From contig DBVZ01000058.1 in assembly GCA_002308255.1 (NCBI GenBank), positions 3,368 through 8,875 on the forward strand: 5,508 nt of DNA, in the 5' to 3' direction. The position numbers and the translations under genes are program-made. Positions 1-5,508 of the stretch are shown here, one piece after another. Below the pieces are notes generated by a model. That model did not search any database. It had not been told where the DNA came from and was given only the letters and a program-made list of their open reading frames with translations. The stretch is from Lachnospiraceae bacterium UBA1251 (GTDB lineage: Bacteria; Bacillota; Clostridia; Lachnospirales; Lachnospiraceae). Position 1 is the stretch's first letter; the number at the start of each line of letters is the position of its first letter.

Positions 1-126
1 GTCAGCGGGCAGACGCAGTATATTCCGAACGGCAGTATTTTTGCGTACGGGCTTATTGCGATCCTGCTTGCGATCGTGCCGCTGCTTCTGACGAAGAGGG
101 TACGGGTTTCTGCCGGGAAGGAATAA
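1..126 (+). CDS. C-terminal end of an integral membrane protein (5' end outside window)
   Basis: Frame 1 is open from the first base to a TAA at 124-126, giving 41 residues with no start codon in view, so this is the tail of a gene that begins upstream. The fragment has a polar lead-in, then one strongly hydrophobic segment (about residues 13-30, containing AYGLIAILLAIVPLLL), then a basic, short cytoplasmic-looking tail (TKRVRVSAGKE). One terminal helix followed by Lys/Arg is typical of the last membrane helix of a secondary transporter such as an MFS permease, but the fragment is too short to name a family. A strong terminator starts 31 bases after the stop, so this gene ends its own transcription unit and is not joined to the symporter gene downstream. 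Being coding is well supported; function is unknown. Confidence 0.7.
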   Translation, partial: VSGQTQYIPNGSIFAYGLIAILLAIVPLLLTKRVRVSAGKE

Positions 127-156
127 AAGATTTGAAACACTGCAGCTGCATCGATT

Positions 157-198
157 ACAGCTCTCCACTGCCGTCACGGCAGCGGGGAGCTGTTTTTT
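157..198 (+). terminator. Rho-independent terminator of the upstream gene
   Basis: Arms 157-173 and 177-193 form a 17-position stem around a TCA loop, with one A-C mismatch (167/183) and one T-G wobble (164/186). It is followed directly by six T (193-198). This is a classic intrinsic terminator and isolates the partial gene at 1-126 from the symporter gene. On the minus strand the other flank has no comparable T-run directly next to the stem, so it appears one-directional. Confidence 0.93.
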
Positions 199-287
199 GC
201 TTCAGGCCCGGATGCTGATGAAAATATGGTCAAAATCCGTAAATAATATGCAAAAATAGAGAAAAGAAAACCCCCGGTCTGCTTTTT

Positions 288-293
288 TATAAT
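288..293 (+). promoter_or_regulatory. Candidate -10 box (TATAAT) for the symporter gene
   Basis: A perfect TATAAT sits 40 bases upstream of the chosen ATG, preceded by six T, which would place the transcription start near base 300. No recognisable TTGACA-like -35 is found at spacings of 15-19 bases, because that region is purine-rich (GAAAAGAAAA), and there is no TGn extended -10. The promoter may be weak or need an activator. The rest of 199-333 shows no riboswitch motif I recognise, and specifically no glycine-riboswitch-like core. Confidence 0.5.
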
Positions 294-322
294 AGCAGTA
301 TCAAAAAACTATTTCTAAGTGC

Positions 323-328
323 AGGAGG
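323..328 (+). promoter_or_regulatory. Ribosome binding site deciding the symporter start
   Basis: A consensus AGGAGG lies five bases before the ATG at 334. An in-frame GTG at 319 would lie before this site rather than after it, so 334 is the start rather than the longer reading from 319. Confidence 0.85.
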
Positions 329-333
329 GTTTT

Positions 334-1782
334 ATGGAAGCATTTAAAAGCGCAATGGACGGCCTCAATTCAATTCTCTGGAGCACACCGCTTGTCGTGC
401 TGTGTCTCCTTGCGGGAATCTGGTTTTCTGTTGCAATGAAGTTCCCGCAGTTTCGACTTATCAAAGATATGGTACATCTGCTCGTACACGGTGAAAAATC
501 GGAGACGGGAATCACACCGTTCCAGGCTTTCGCTGCGACGGTCGGCTCACGTGTAGGTATGGGAAATATCGCCGGTGTGGCGACAGCGATTTTCTTCGGC
601 GGTCCCGGCGCGATTTTCTGGATGTGGATCCTTGCTCTTGTCGGTGCGGCAAGCGCATTTATGGAATCCGCACTGGCGCAGGCGTATAAAGAGAGAACCG
701 GAAACGGCGAATACATCGGCGGCCCCGCTTATTTCATCGAGAAAGCGCTTCATTGCAAGCCGTACGCGATCATTTTCGCGATCGCGACGATCCTCGGCCC
801 CGGAATCCTGATGCCCGGACTGCACATCAATTCAATCGCTTCGACTTTTAATCAGGCATTCGGTCTTAATACGATTCTTGTCGGCGCTGTTTTCTGCGCG
901 ATCCTCGCTCTGGTCATCTGCGGCGGCATCAAGCGGATCGCCAACGTCGCCGAGTACATGGCACCGGTTATGTGTGTGATCTATGTCGTCCTTTCGCTGA
1001 TCGTTCTGTGCATGAATATCACGAAAGTGCCTTCGATGTTCGGCTTGATCTTCTCTTCGGCATTCGGCCTGAATCCGCTCTTCGGAGGTATCCTCGGCTC
1101 AACGATCGCCTGGGGCGTCAAGCGCGGCGTTTATTCCAATGAGGCGGGACAGGGATCCGGAGCGATCGTCAGCGCTGCCGCCGAGTGCTCTCATCCGGCG
1201 AAACAGGGTCTCATTCAGGCGTTTTCGGTCTATATTGATACAATGGTAGTCTGCACGGCCTCCGGTCTCATGATCCTTCTGACAGGCACCTGGAACACTG
1301 TAGGGGCAGACGGCGTCAGCATGATCGTTGAAAATGTCCCGGGACTGCAGTACGGCATCCTGTGGGCACAGACGGCGCTCGGAAGCGCGTTCGGTGTTTT
1401 CGGCTCCAAGGCACTCGCGATCATCATTATCATGTTCGTATTTACATCCCTTATGGGATATTACTATCAGGCGGAAGCCAATATCCGCTACATGGTCAAG
1501 GAAAACAATATCGCGATCTGGATCATCCGCGTTGTTTTCATCGTTTCCTGCTTCAGCGGCGTGCTGTTCGACGGTGATATCATCTGGACCATGGGCGATT
1601 CCGGCGTCGGACTGATGGCGTGGCTCAATATTGCGGCGATCCTGCTTCTCTCCAGGAAGGGATTCGCGCTGCTTCGGGATTATGAGACACAGAAGAAGGC
1701 GGGCAAAGATCCTGTATTCCATCCGCAGGAGTTCGGCATCGAAGATTCGACCGGCGTCTGGGATAAGTACCAGAACCGGTAA
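334..1782 (+). CDS. Sodium:alanine/glycine symporter family (AGCS) transporter
   Basis: This 482-residue polytopic membrane protein belongs to the alanine/glycine:cation symporter family, which imports alanine, glycine or related small amino acids (D-isomers in some members) with Na+ or H+. Residues 89-104 (GGPGAIFWMWILALVG) fit the family signature as I remember it. Other family blocks are GMGNIAGVATAI (75-86), GGPAYFIEKAL (129-139) and KRGVYSNEAGQGSGA (263-277), plus the HPAKQG and YIDTMVVCTAS blocks (287-310). About eleven hydrophobic segments can be picked out, for example near 14-34, 143-165, 178-198, 208-228, 358-375, 393-412 and 422-440. Length is normal for the family. The start at 334 is set by the AGGAGG at 323-328. 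The SHMT-like and dsdA genes follow on the same strand, so serine, glycine or D-serine is a reasonable guess for the substrate; sequence alone does not settle it or the coupling ion. Confidence 0.93.
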   Translation: MEAFKSAMDGLNSILWSTPLVVLCLLAGIWFSVAMKFPQFRLIKDMVHLLVHGEKSETGITPFQAFAATVGSRVGMGNIAGVATAIFFGGPGAIFWMWILALVGAASAFMESALAQAYKERTGNGEYIGGPAYFIEKALHCKPYAIIFAIATILGPGILMPGLHINSIASTFNQAFGLNTILVGAVFCAILALVICGGIKRIANVAEYMAPVMCVIYVVLSLIVLCMNITKVPSMFGLIFSSAFGLNPLFGGILGSTIAWGVKRGVYSNEAGQGSGAIVSAAAECSHPAKQGLIQAFSVYIDTMVVCTASGLMILLTGTWNTVGADGVSMIVENVPGLQYGILWAQTALGSAFGVFGSKALAIIIIMFVFTSLMGYYYQAEANIRYMVKENNIAIWIIRVVFIVSCFSGVLFDGDIIWTMGDSGVGLMAWLNIAAILLLSRKGFALLRDYETQKKAGKDPVFHPQEFGIEDSTGVWDKYQNR

Positions 1783-1814
1783 TGCATGCCGGAGGTAATT
1801 TGTAAATAATATCA

Positions 1815-1853
1815 CGGAATCCGCAGTTTCCTGCCGGACGCGGATTCCGGCAG
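1815..1853 (+). repeat. Two overlapping, mutually exclusive hairpins between symporter and SHMT-like gene
   Basis: A perfect 10-bp inverted repeat pairs 1815-1824 (CGGAATCCGC) with 1840-1849, leaving a 15-base loop. A second perfect 7-bp repeat pairs 1831-1837 (CTGCCGG) with 1847-1853. Both use bases 1847-1849, so only one can form at a time. No T-run follows, so this is not an ordinary terminator. It may serve mRNA processing, stability or regulation of the next gene. The structures are seen in the sequence; the role is inferred. Confidence 0.6.
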
Positions 1854-1886
1854 AAGATCTGATAAACAGAGCATCAAAAAGAGAAA

Positions 1887-1891
1887 AGGAG
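1887..1891 (+). promoter_or_regulatory. Ribosome binding site deciding the SHMT-like start
   Basis: AGGAG ends one base before an ATG at 1893 and seven bases before a second in-frame ATG at 1899. Only the second has workable spacing, so translation most likely begins at 1899, which shortens the protein by two residues (M-K). Confidence 0.75.
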
Positions 1892-1898
1892 AATGAAA

Positions 1899-3155
1899 AT
1901 GCTGAAAAATACAAGAGCAACGGATCCGGTACTTGCAGGCCTTCTTGACGAAGAACTTTCCCGCCAGGAACACAACATCGAAATGATCGCTTCCGAGAGC
2001 ACGGCGCCGCTCTCAGTTATGGAGCTGACCGGCAGCGTGTTTACCAATAAGACACTCGAAGGATATCCCGGCAGACGTTTCCAGGCCGGCTCCGGCATCG
2101 CGGATAAGGTTGAGGAACTCGCCTGTGAGCGCGCGCGGGAGCTGTTTGGTGCGGAACATGCGAACATTCAGTCTTACTCGGGCTCCACGGCAAACTACAG
2201 TGTTTTTGCTTCCGTTCTGCAGCCGGGTGACAAGGTTCTCTCGATGAGACTGGACCAGGGAGGCCACCTCACCCATGGTTCGCCCGCGAACTGGGTCAGC
2301 AAGATTTATCATTTTGAGTTTTACGCGATGGATCCGGAGACGGAACTCATTGACTACGATGCACTTGAAGCCAAGGCAAGAGAATACCGTCCGAAGCTTA
2401 TTATTGCCGGAGCCAGCTCTTATTCGAGACTGATCGACTACGAGCGCATCGCCAATGCCGCTCACGAGGTCGGTGCCTATTTCATGGTCGATATGGCACA
2501 CGTGGCCGGTCTTGTCGCGGCAAAAGTGATTCCGAGCCCGATTCCGTACGCGGATTTCGTGACGTCCTCAACGACCAAGACTTTCTGCAGCGCGAGAAGC
2601 GGTATGGTATTCTGCAAGGAAAAATACGCGAAAATGCTCGATAAAGGAACTTTCCCAGGTGCGATCGGTTCCATCCAGCTGCACACGATGGCAGCAAAAT
2701 GCTGGTCCTTTAAGTACGCGGCAAGCGAAGAATTCCGCGCCACAATGGAACAGGTCGTGAAAAACGCGAAATGTCTTGCGGAAGAGCTGACGAAATACGG
2801 CTTCCGTATTGTGAGCGGAGGGACAGACAACCACCTGCTCGTTGCGGATCTTCGTGCGAAAAAGATCACCGGAAAAGATTTTCAGAATGCGCTCGATGCC
2901 GTCGGCATTACCGTCAATAAGAATATGATCCCGTTTGACCCGGAAAAACCGTCGGTTACAAGCGGCGTCCGCATCGGCCTCACTGCGGTTTCCCAGCGGG
3001 GACTGAAAGAGCCGGAGATCCGTGAGATCGCCGCGATCATGAACAAAGTGGCGGAAGCTCCGAATGATGAGGAAAACATCAAAGCATGCAGGGAACAGGC
3101 ACAGGCGCTCATCGCGGGATTCCCGCTGTATCCGGCAGGATCATTTGAGGACTGA
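1899..3155 (+). CDS. Serine hydroxymethyltransferase (GlyA)-family PLP enzyme, divergent active site
   Basis: This 418-residue fold-type I PLP enzyme aligns with E. coli GlyA (417 residues) along its whole length. GlyA interconverts serine and glycine using tetrahydrofolate in the cytosol. Conserved blocks include IEMIASES (27-34), EGYPGRR (54-60), GGHLTHGSPAN (121-131), VDMAHVAGLVAA (197-208), VSGGTDNHL (305-313), ITVNKN (337-342) and TSGVRIG (354-360). Lys227 is the expected PLP lysine, Arg358 and Arg233 the carboxylate-side arginines, and Asp198, His201 and His123 the cofactor contacts. Against remembered GlyA numbering, however, Tyr55 is Thr52, Tyr64 is Phe61, Tyr65 is Gln62, His228 before the lysine is Thr226, and the GGQGGP loop is GAIGSI (254-259). 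Glu57 (Glu54 here) is kept. These changes suggest a paralog: a folate-independent aldolase, transaldolase, alpha-methylserine-type enzyme or racemase are possibilities. A true but divergent GlyA is not excluded, so I give no symbol. The gene starts 116 bases after the symporter stop. Confidence 0.88.
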   Translation: MLKNTRATDPVLAGLLDEELSRQEHNIEMIASESTAPLSVMELTGSVFTNKTLEGYPGRRFQAGSGIADKVEELACERARELFGAEHANIQSYSGSTANYSVFASVLQPGDKVLSMRLDQGGHLTHGSPANWVSKIYHFEFYAMDPETELIDYDALEAKAREYRPKLIIAGASSYSRLIDYERIANAAHEVGAYFMVDMAHVAGLVAAKVIPSPIPYADFVTSSTTKTFCSARSGMVFCKEKYAKMLDKGTFPGAIGSIQLHTMAAKCWSFKYAASEEFRATMEQVVKNAKCLAEELTKYGFRIVSGGTDNHLLVADLRAKKITGKDFQNALDAVGITVNKNMIPFDPEKPSVTSGVRIGLTAVSQRGLKEPEIREIAAIMNKVAEAPNDEENIKACREQAQALIAGFPLYPAGSFED

Positions 3156-3187
3156 GTGAAGCGTCTAAGGGACCTGAAAAACAGAAG

Positions 3188-3216
3188 TTGACAAGAACGG
3201 GTCGGTCCGATATCGT
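3188..3216 (+). promoter_or_regulatory. Candidate sigma-A-type promoter for dsdA
   Basis: A perfect TTGACA at 3188-3193, a 17-base spacer and TATCGT at 3211-3216 (four of six matches to TATAAT) would start transcription near 3223, about 40 bases before dsdA. dsdA could thus be expressed separately from the SHMT-like gene as well as by read-through, since no T-tailed terminator lies between them. The -10 match is only fair. Confidence 0.45.
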
Positions 3217-3248
3217 GAAATCAGCGTATATTGTGACCGGACCGGCCC
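3199..3248 (+). repeat. Long-looped inverted repeat ahead of dsdA (operator or mRNA hairpin candidate)
   Basis: Arm 3199-3209 (GGGTCGGTCCG) is complementary to 3238-3248 (CGGACCGGCCC) over 11 positions with one T-G wobble, with 28 bases between arms. The left arm lies between the candidate -35 and -10, and the right arm ends five bases before the dsdA ribosome binding site. No T-run follows, so a terminator is unlikely. The arm centres are about 40 bp apart, close to four helical turns, which would suit a dimeric or tetrameric regulator; that role is inference. Confidence 0.55.
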
Positions 3249-3261
3249 ATTTGGAAGAACG

Positions 3262-4632
3262 GTGAATAAGATGATGATACCGGATCAGAAAACATTGTTT
3301 GAGACATGGCCGATCCTCGGCCGGATGAACCGGGAGGAAGAAGTTGTCTGGGTGAACCCGGATAAGCTTCCCGTCTCAACTGCCAAAGAGCGGTCGGAGC
3401 TGTCCATGAAGGACATTGACGACGCGGAAGCGAGGCTCAAAAGATTTGCCCCGTTTATCATGCGGGCATTTCCGGAGACGGAACCGCGGAACGGCCTGAT
3501 CGAGTCGGAACTCGTAAGGATCCCGGCGATGCGGGAGATCCTGAATGATAAGTATCACGCGTGTCTTAAAGGAACGCTGCTTCTGAAAAAGGATTCCCAC
3601 CTGGCGATTGCCGGATCTGTAAAAGCAAGAGGCGGGATCTATGAGGTTCTGAAGCATACCGAAGAGCTTGCCATCGCGAACGGCCTTCTTACGGAAGAGG
3701 ATCTGAAAGGAGGAGCGCAGTCGGAGAACGCGTATTCTGCGCTCGGAGATGAATCGGCAAGAAAGATCTTTTCGCAGTACAAGGTGCAGGTGGGATCAAC
3801 CGGAAATCTTGGCATGAGCATCGGTATTATGAGTGCTGCGATCGGTTACGATGCAATCGTCCATATGTCGGCAGATGCGAAACAGTGGAAAAAAGACCTG
3901 CTGCGCGCAAGGGGCGTAACGGTGATCGAATATGAGGCGGATTACGGGGAAGCCGTAAAGAACGGAAGAAAACAGTCAGATGCGGATCCGATGAGCTATT
4001 TTGTGGATGATGAGAATTCCCGGGATCTGTTTCTCGGATATGCGGTAGCCGCAAAGCGGCTTGTCGGGCAGCTCGATGAACAGGGCGTCACCGTCGATGG
4101 AGAGCATCCGCTTTTTGTATATATTCCCTGCGGAGTAGGCGGCGCGCCCGGAGGCATTACTTTTGGACTGAAGCAGGTCTTCGGGGATAACGTACACTGC
4201 TTTTTTGTGGAGCCGGTACAGGCCCCCTGCATGCTCGCCGGTATGGCAAGCGGGCTGCAGAACGCGATCAGTGTGCAGGATATCGGCCTGACCGGTCTTA
4301 CGCACGCGGACGGGCTCGCGGTGGGAAGAGCGTCCGGATTCGTCGGAGGAGTAATGAAAGATTTTCTCAGCGGTGAATTTACGGTCCGTGACGCCGAATT
4401 GTATGATTTTATGAGGGAATTGCTTGCTTCCGAGAATATTTTCCTGGAACCCAGCGCCTGCGCTTCCTTTATGGGGGCAGCAAAAATATGTGTCAGCGAA
4501 GAGACGCGGCATTATATCGAGGCGCAGGGTCTTGCGGGGAAGATGGGAAATGCCTCCCACATCGTCTGGGCGACCGGTGGAAGCCTTGTGCCGGAATCGA
4601 TCCGGGAACAGTACCGGAATACGTATCTGTAA
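3262..4632 (+). CDS. dsdA: D-serine dehydratase (D-serine ammonia-lyase)
   Basis: This 456-residue protein (E. coli DsdA is 442) is a cytosolic fold-type II PLP enzyme that converts D-serine to pyruvate and ammonia, for detoxification and catabolism; D-threonine is also a known poor substrate of the family. Similarity to DsdA covers the full length: RFAPFIMRAFPET (61-73), IESELVRIPAM (80-90), LLLKKDSHLAIAGSVKARGG (106-125, PLP lysine Lys121), VGSTGNLGMSIGIMSA (177-192, phosphate-binding STGNLG loop 179-184), FVDDENSRDLFLGY (247-260), PCGVGGAPGG (289-298), SVQDIGLTGLTHADGLAVGR (337-356) and VWATGG (435-440). No key motif is missing. The start is uncertain: GTG 3262 has GGAAG four bases upstream, while ATG 3271 or 3274 would give 453 or 452 residues and have GGTGA at 3261-3265. 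E. coli dsdA is paired with the regulator gene dsdC and the permease gene dsdX; here neither is present, and the neighbours are a symporter and an SHMT-like gene instead. Confidence 0.96.
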   Translation: MNKMMIPDQKTLFETWPILGRMNREEEVVWVNPDKLPVSTAKERSELSMKDIDDAEARLKRFAPFIMRAFPETEPRNGLIESELVRIPAMREILNDKYHACLKGTLLLKKDSHLAIAGSVKARGGIYEVLKHTEELAIANGLLTEEDLKGGAQSENAYSALGDESARKIFSQYKVQVGSTGNLGMSIGIMSAAIGYDAIVHMSADAKQWKKDLLRARGVTVIEYEADYGEAVKNGRKQSDADPMSYFVDDENSRDLFLGYAVAAKRLVGQLDEQGVTVDGEHPLFVYIPCGVGGAPGGITFGLKQVFGDNVHCFFVEPVQAPCMLAGMASGLQNAISVQDIGLTGLTHADGLAVGRASGFVGGVMKDFLSGEFTVRDAELYDFMRELLASENIFLEPSACASFMGAAKICVSEETRHYIEAQGLAGKMGNASHIVWATGGSLVPESIREQYRNTYL

Positions 4633-4670
4633 AGGATGAAGAAGAAAAACGTCATACCGGGAAGAACTGA

Positions 4671-4698
4671 TTCAAAAATAAACAGGATATGATAAAAT
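4671..4698 (+). promoter_or_regulatory. Candidate promoter for the zinc-ribbon sigma factor gene
   Basis: TTCAAA (4671-4676, four of six to TTGACA), a 16-base spacer and TAAAAT (4693-4698, five of six to TATAAT) lie in an AT-rich patch after dsdA, about 50 bases before the next start. An overlapping TATGAT (4688-4693) is another possible -10. The sigma gene may thus have its own promoter, though no terminator separates it from dsdA. Confidence 0.4.
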
Positions 4699-4749
4699 GG
4701 ATCCGGTATCTGTTAAAAACAAGCTGTCACTGCGGAGGGAGAAACAGAA

Positions 4750-5508
4750 GTGAAATGCTATCACTGCCAATCCGATATCCCGGACGGCTCGAAGTTCTGT
4801 ACCTTCTGCGGACAGGCACAGGGGTTTGACCGGCGTCTCATCGATGCCGCCGCAGCGGGAGACAATCAGGCTGTTGCGGAACTGTACAACAGGACTTACA
4901 GCAGTGTGTATCATACCGTTAAATTCCTTATCAAAGACGAGGACACGGCACTGGATATCGTCCAGGACAGTTATCTCGGTGCGTTCCGGCATCTTTCGCA
5001 GCTGCAGGACGCGGAGAAGTTCGGTCCCTGGATGAAGCGGATCGCCCACAACAGAGCGGTGGACTACCTGCGGCGCGCAAAACCGGTCATGTTCTCCGAG
5101 ATGGTTCCCGAGGATTCCGAGGAGGCCGTCGATTTTGCGGACGACCGTCCGGAAAACAGCCCGGACATGGTGATTGACCGTCAGGAGACGGCGCGCCTTC
5201 TGGGGGAGATCCTCGATTCTCTGCCGGAAGACCAGAGAGCCTGCGTCACGATGTTCTACTACGAACAGCTCTCCGTAAAGGAGATCGCCCAGGAGCTGGA
5301 GATCCCGGAGGCGACCGTTAAAAGCAGACTGCAGTACGGCAGAAATAAGATCGAATCGCAGGTCAGGGCTCTTGAAAGAAAAGGAACGAAGCTATACGGT
5401 TTCGCGCCGATTCCGCTGCTGCTCGTCCTTCTTCGGAGCTATTCGGTCCAGGCGGCGGAAATCCCGTCAGGACAGATCCTGTATTCCGTTTTGTCCGGAC
5501 TGGCTTCC
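4750..5508 (+). CDS. ECF-type RNA polymerase sigma factor with N-terminal zinc ribbon (3' end outside window)
   Basis: Starting at GTG 4750, 253 codons stay open to the window end, so the protein is C-terminally truncated here. Residues 3-20 form a Cys4 zinc ribbon (C3-x2-C6, C17-x2-C20). Residues about 41-108 are sigma-70 region 2, with the core-binding and -10-recognition segment around DIVQDSYLGAFRHL (69-82) and WMKRIAHNRAVDYLRR (94-109). An acidic linker (118-140) leads to region 4 (about 145-203), whose helix-turn-helix includes LSVKEIAQELEIPEATVKSR (174-193) for the -35. A short hydrophobic stretch follows (about 217-228), which may touch or enter the membrane, then more sequence of unknown kind. 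The start is forced: the only stop-free upstream frame after TAA 4714-4716 has no ATG. GGAGGG (4734-4739) lies ten bases before it. It likely directs RNA polymerase to a small regulon under a signal sensed by the ribbon or tail. No anti-sigma gene is in view. Confidence 0.9.
   Translation, partial: MKCYHCQSDIPDGSKFCTFCGQAQGFDRRLIDAAAAGDNQAVAELYNRTYSSVYHTVKFLIKDEDTALDIVQDSYLGAFRHLSQLQDAEKFGPWMKRIAHNRAVDYLRRAKPVMFSEMVPEDSEEAVDFADDRPENSPDMVIDRQETARLLGEILDSLPEDQRACVTMFYYEQLSVKEIAQELEIPEATVKSRLQYGRNKIESQVRALERKGTKLYGFAPIPLLLVLLRSYSVQAAEIPSGQILYSVLSGLAS

Noticed and set aside
319..333. Upstream in-frame GTG start for the symporter
   Set aside because: It would use the AGGAGG at 323-328 as coding sequence and leaves no ribosome binding site upstream; ATG 334 is well placed after that site.
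199..333. Possible riboswitch (glycine-type) in the symporter leader
   Set aside because: The sequence is AT-rich, lacks the conserved glycine-aptamer core as I know it, and a start near base 300 would leave a leader of only about 35 bases.
1099..1920. Long minus-strand open frame (273 codons) opposite the symporter gene's 3' half
   Set aside because: It lies antisense to a gene with clear family motifs, has Arg/His/Asp-rich low-plausibility composition and no recognisable domain. It is a shadow of the plus-strand codon pattern.
3156..3191. Eleven-codon GTG frame right after the SHMT-like stop (VKRLRDLKNRS)
   Set aside because: GTG start, only a weak GAGG upstream, basic random-looking composition and no structural context; likely chance.
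3976..4560. Minus-strand open frame (194 codons) opposite dsdA
   Set aside because: It is fully inside the strongly conserved dsdA coding region, with no family resemblance; an antisense shadow.
4654..4709. 7-bp inverted repeat ATACCGG/CCGGTAT flanking the candidate promoter before the sigma gene
   Set aside because: Too short with a 42-base gap to be told from chance.
1..5508. High frequency of GATC across the window
   Set aside because: Explained by frequent GCG-ATC, ACG-ATC and CGG-ATC codon pairs (isoleucine ATC preference); no clustering outside coding sequence suggests an origin or a modification signal.

Overview
The window (5508 bp) looks like a chromosomal stretch of a Firmicute, most likely a Clostridia/Lachnospiraceae-type gut anaerobe. 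This is inferred from strong AGGAGG-type ribosome binding sites, moderate GC with ATC/CTT/GCG-rich codon use, and a zinc-ribbon/sigma fusion typical of that group. The species cannot be named from the sequence. All recognisable genes are on the + strand and no RNA genes, CRISPR arrays or mobile elements are visible.

Layout. Bases 1-126 are the last 41 codons of a membrane protein, closed by a strong intrinsic terminator (157-198). A TATAAT box (288-293) lies ahead of a sodium:alanine/glycine symporter (AGCS) gene at 334-1782. After a 116-base gap holding two mutually exclusive hairpins comes a serine hydroxymethyltransferase (SHMT)-family gene (1899-3155). A 106-base gap with a TTGACA-type promoter candidate and a long inverted repeat leads to D-serine dehydratase, dsdA (3262-4632). 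With no visible terminator between them, the last gene (4750 to the window end, cut off) encodes a protein with an N-terminal zinc ribbon, ECF-type sigma regions 2 and 4, and a hydrophobic C-terminal stretch.

How the genes may work together. The transporter, SHMT-like enzyme and DsdA form a plausible cassette for uptake and breakdown of a small hydroxy amino acid. DsdA turns D-serine into pyruvate and ammonia; an AGCS carrier could import serine, glycine or alanine, possibly as D-isomers. The SHMT-like enzyme is the puzzle. It keeps the fold's PLP lysine and carboxylate-binding arginines, but by hand alignment to remembered E. coli GlyA it has lost Tyr55, Tyr65, the histidine before the PLP lysine, and the Gly-Gly-Gln-Gly-Gly-Pro loop. 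It may therefore not be a housekeeping folate-dependent SHMT, but a paralog acting on a related hydroxy amino acid. This is the most interesting observation in the window. The sigma-factor gene is probably a separate unit.
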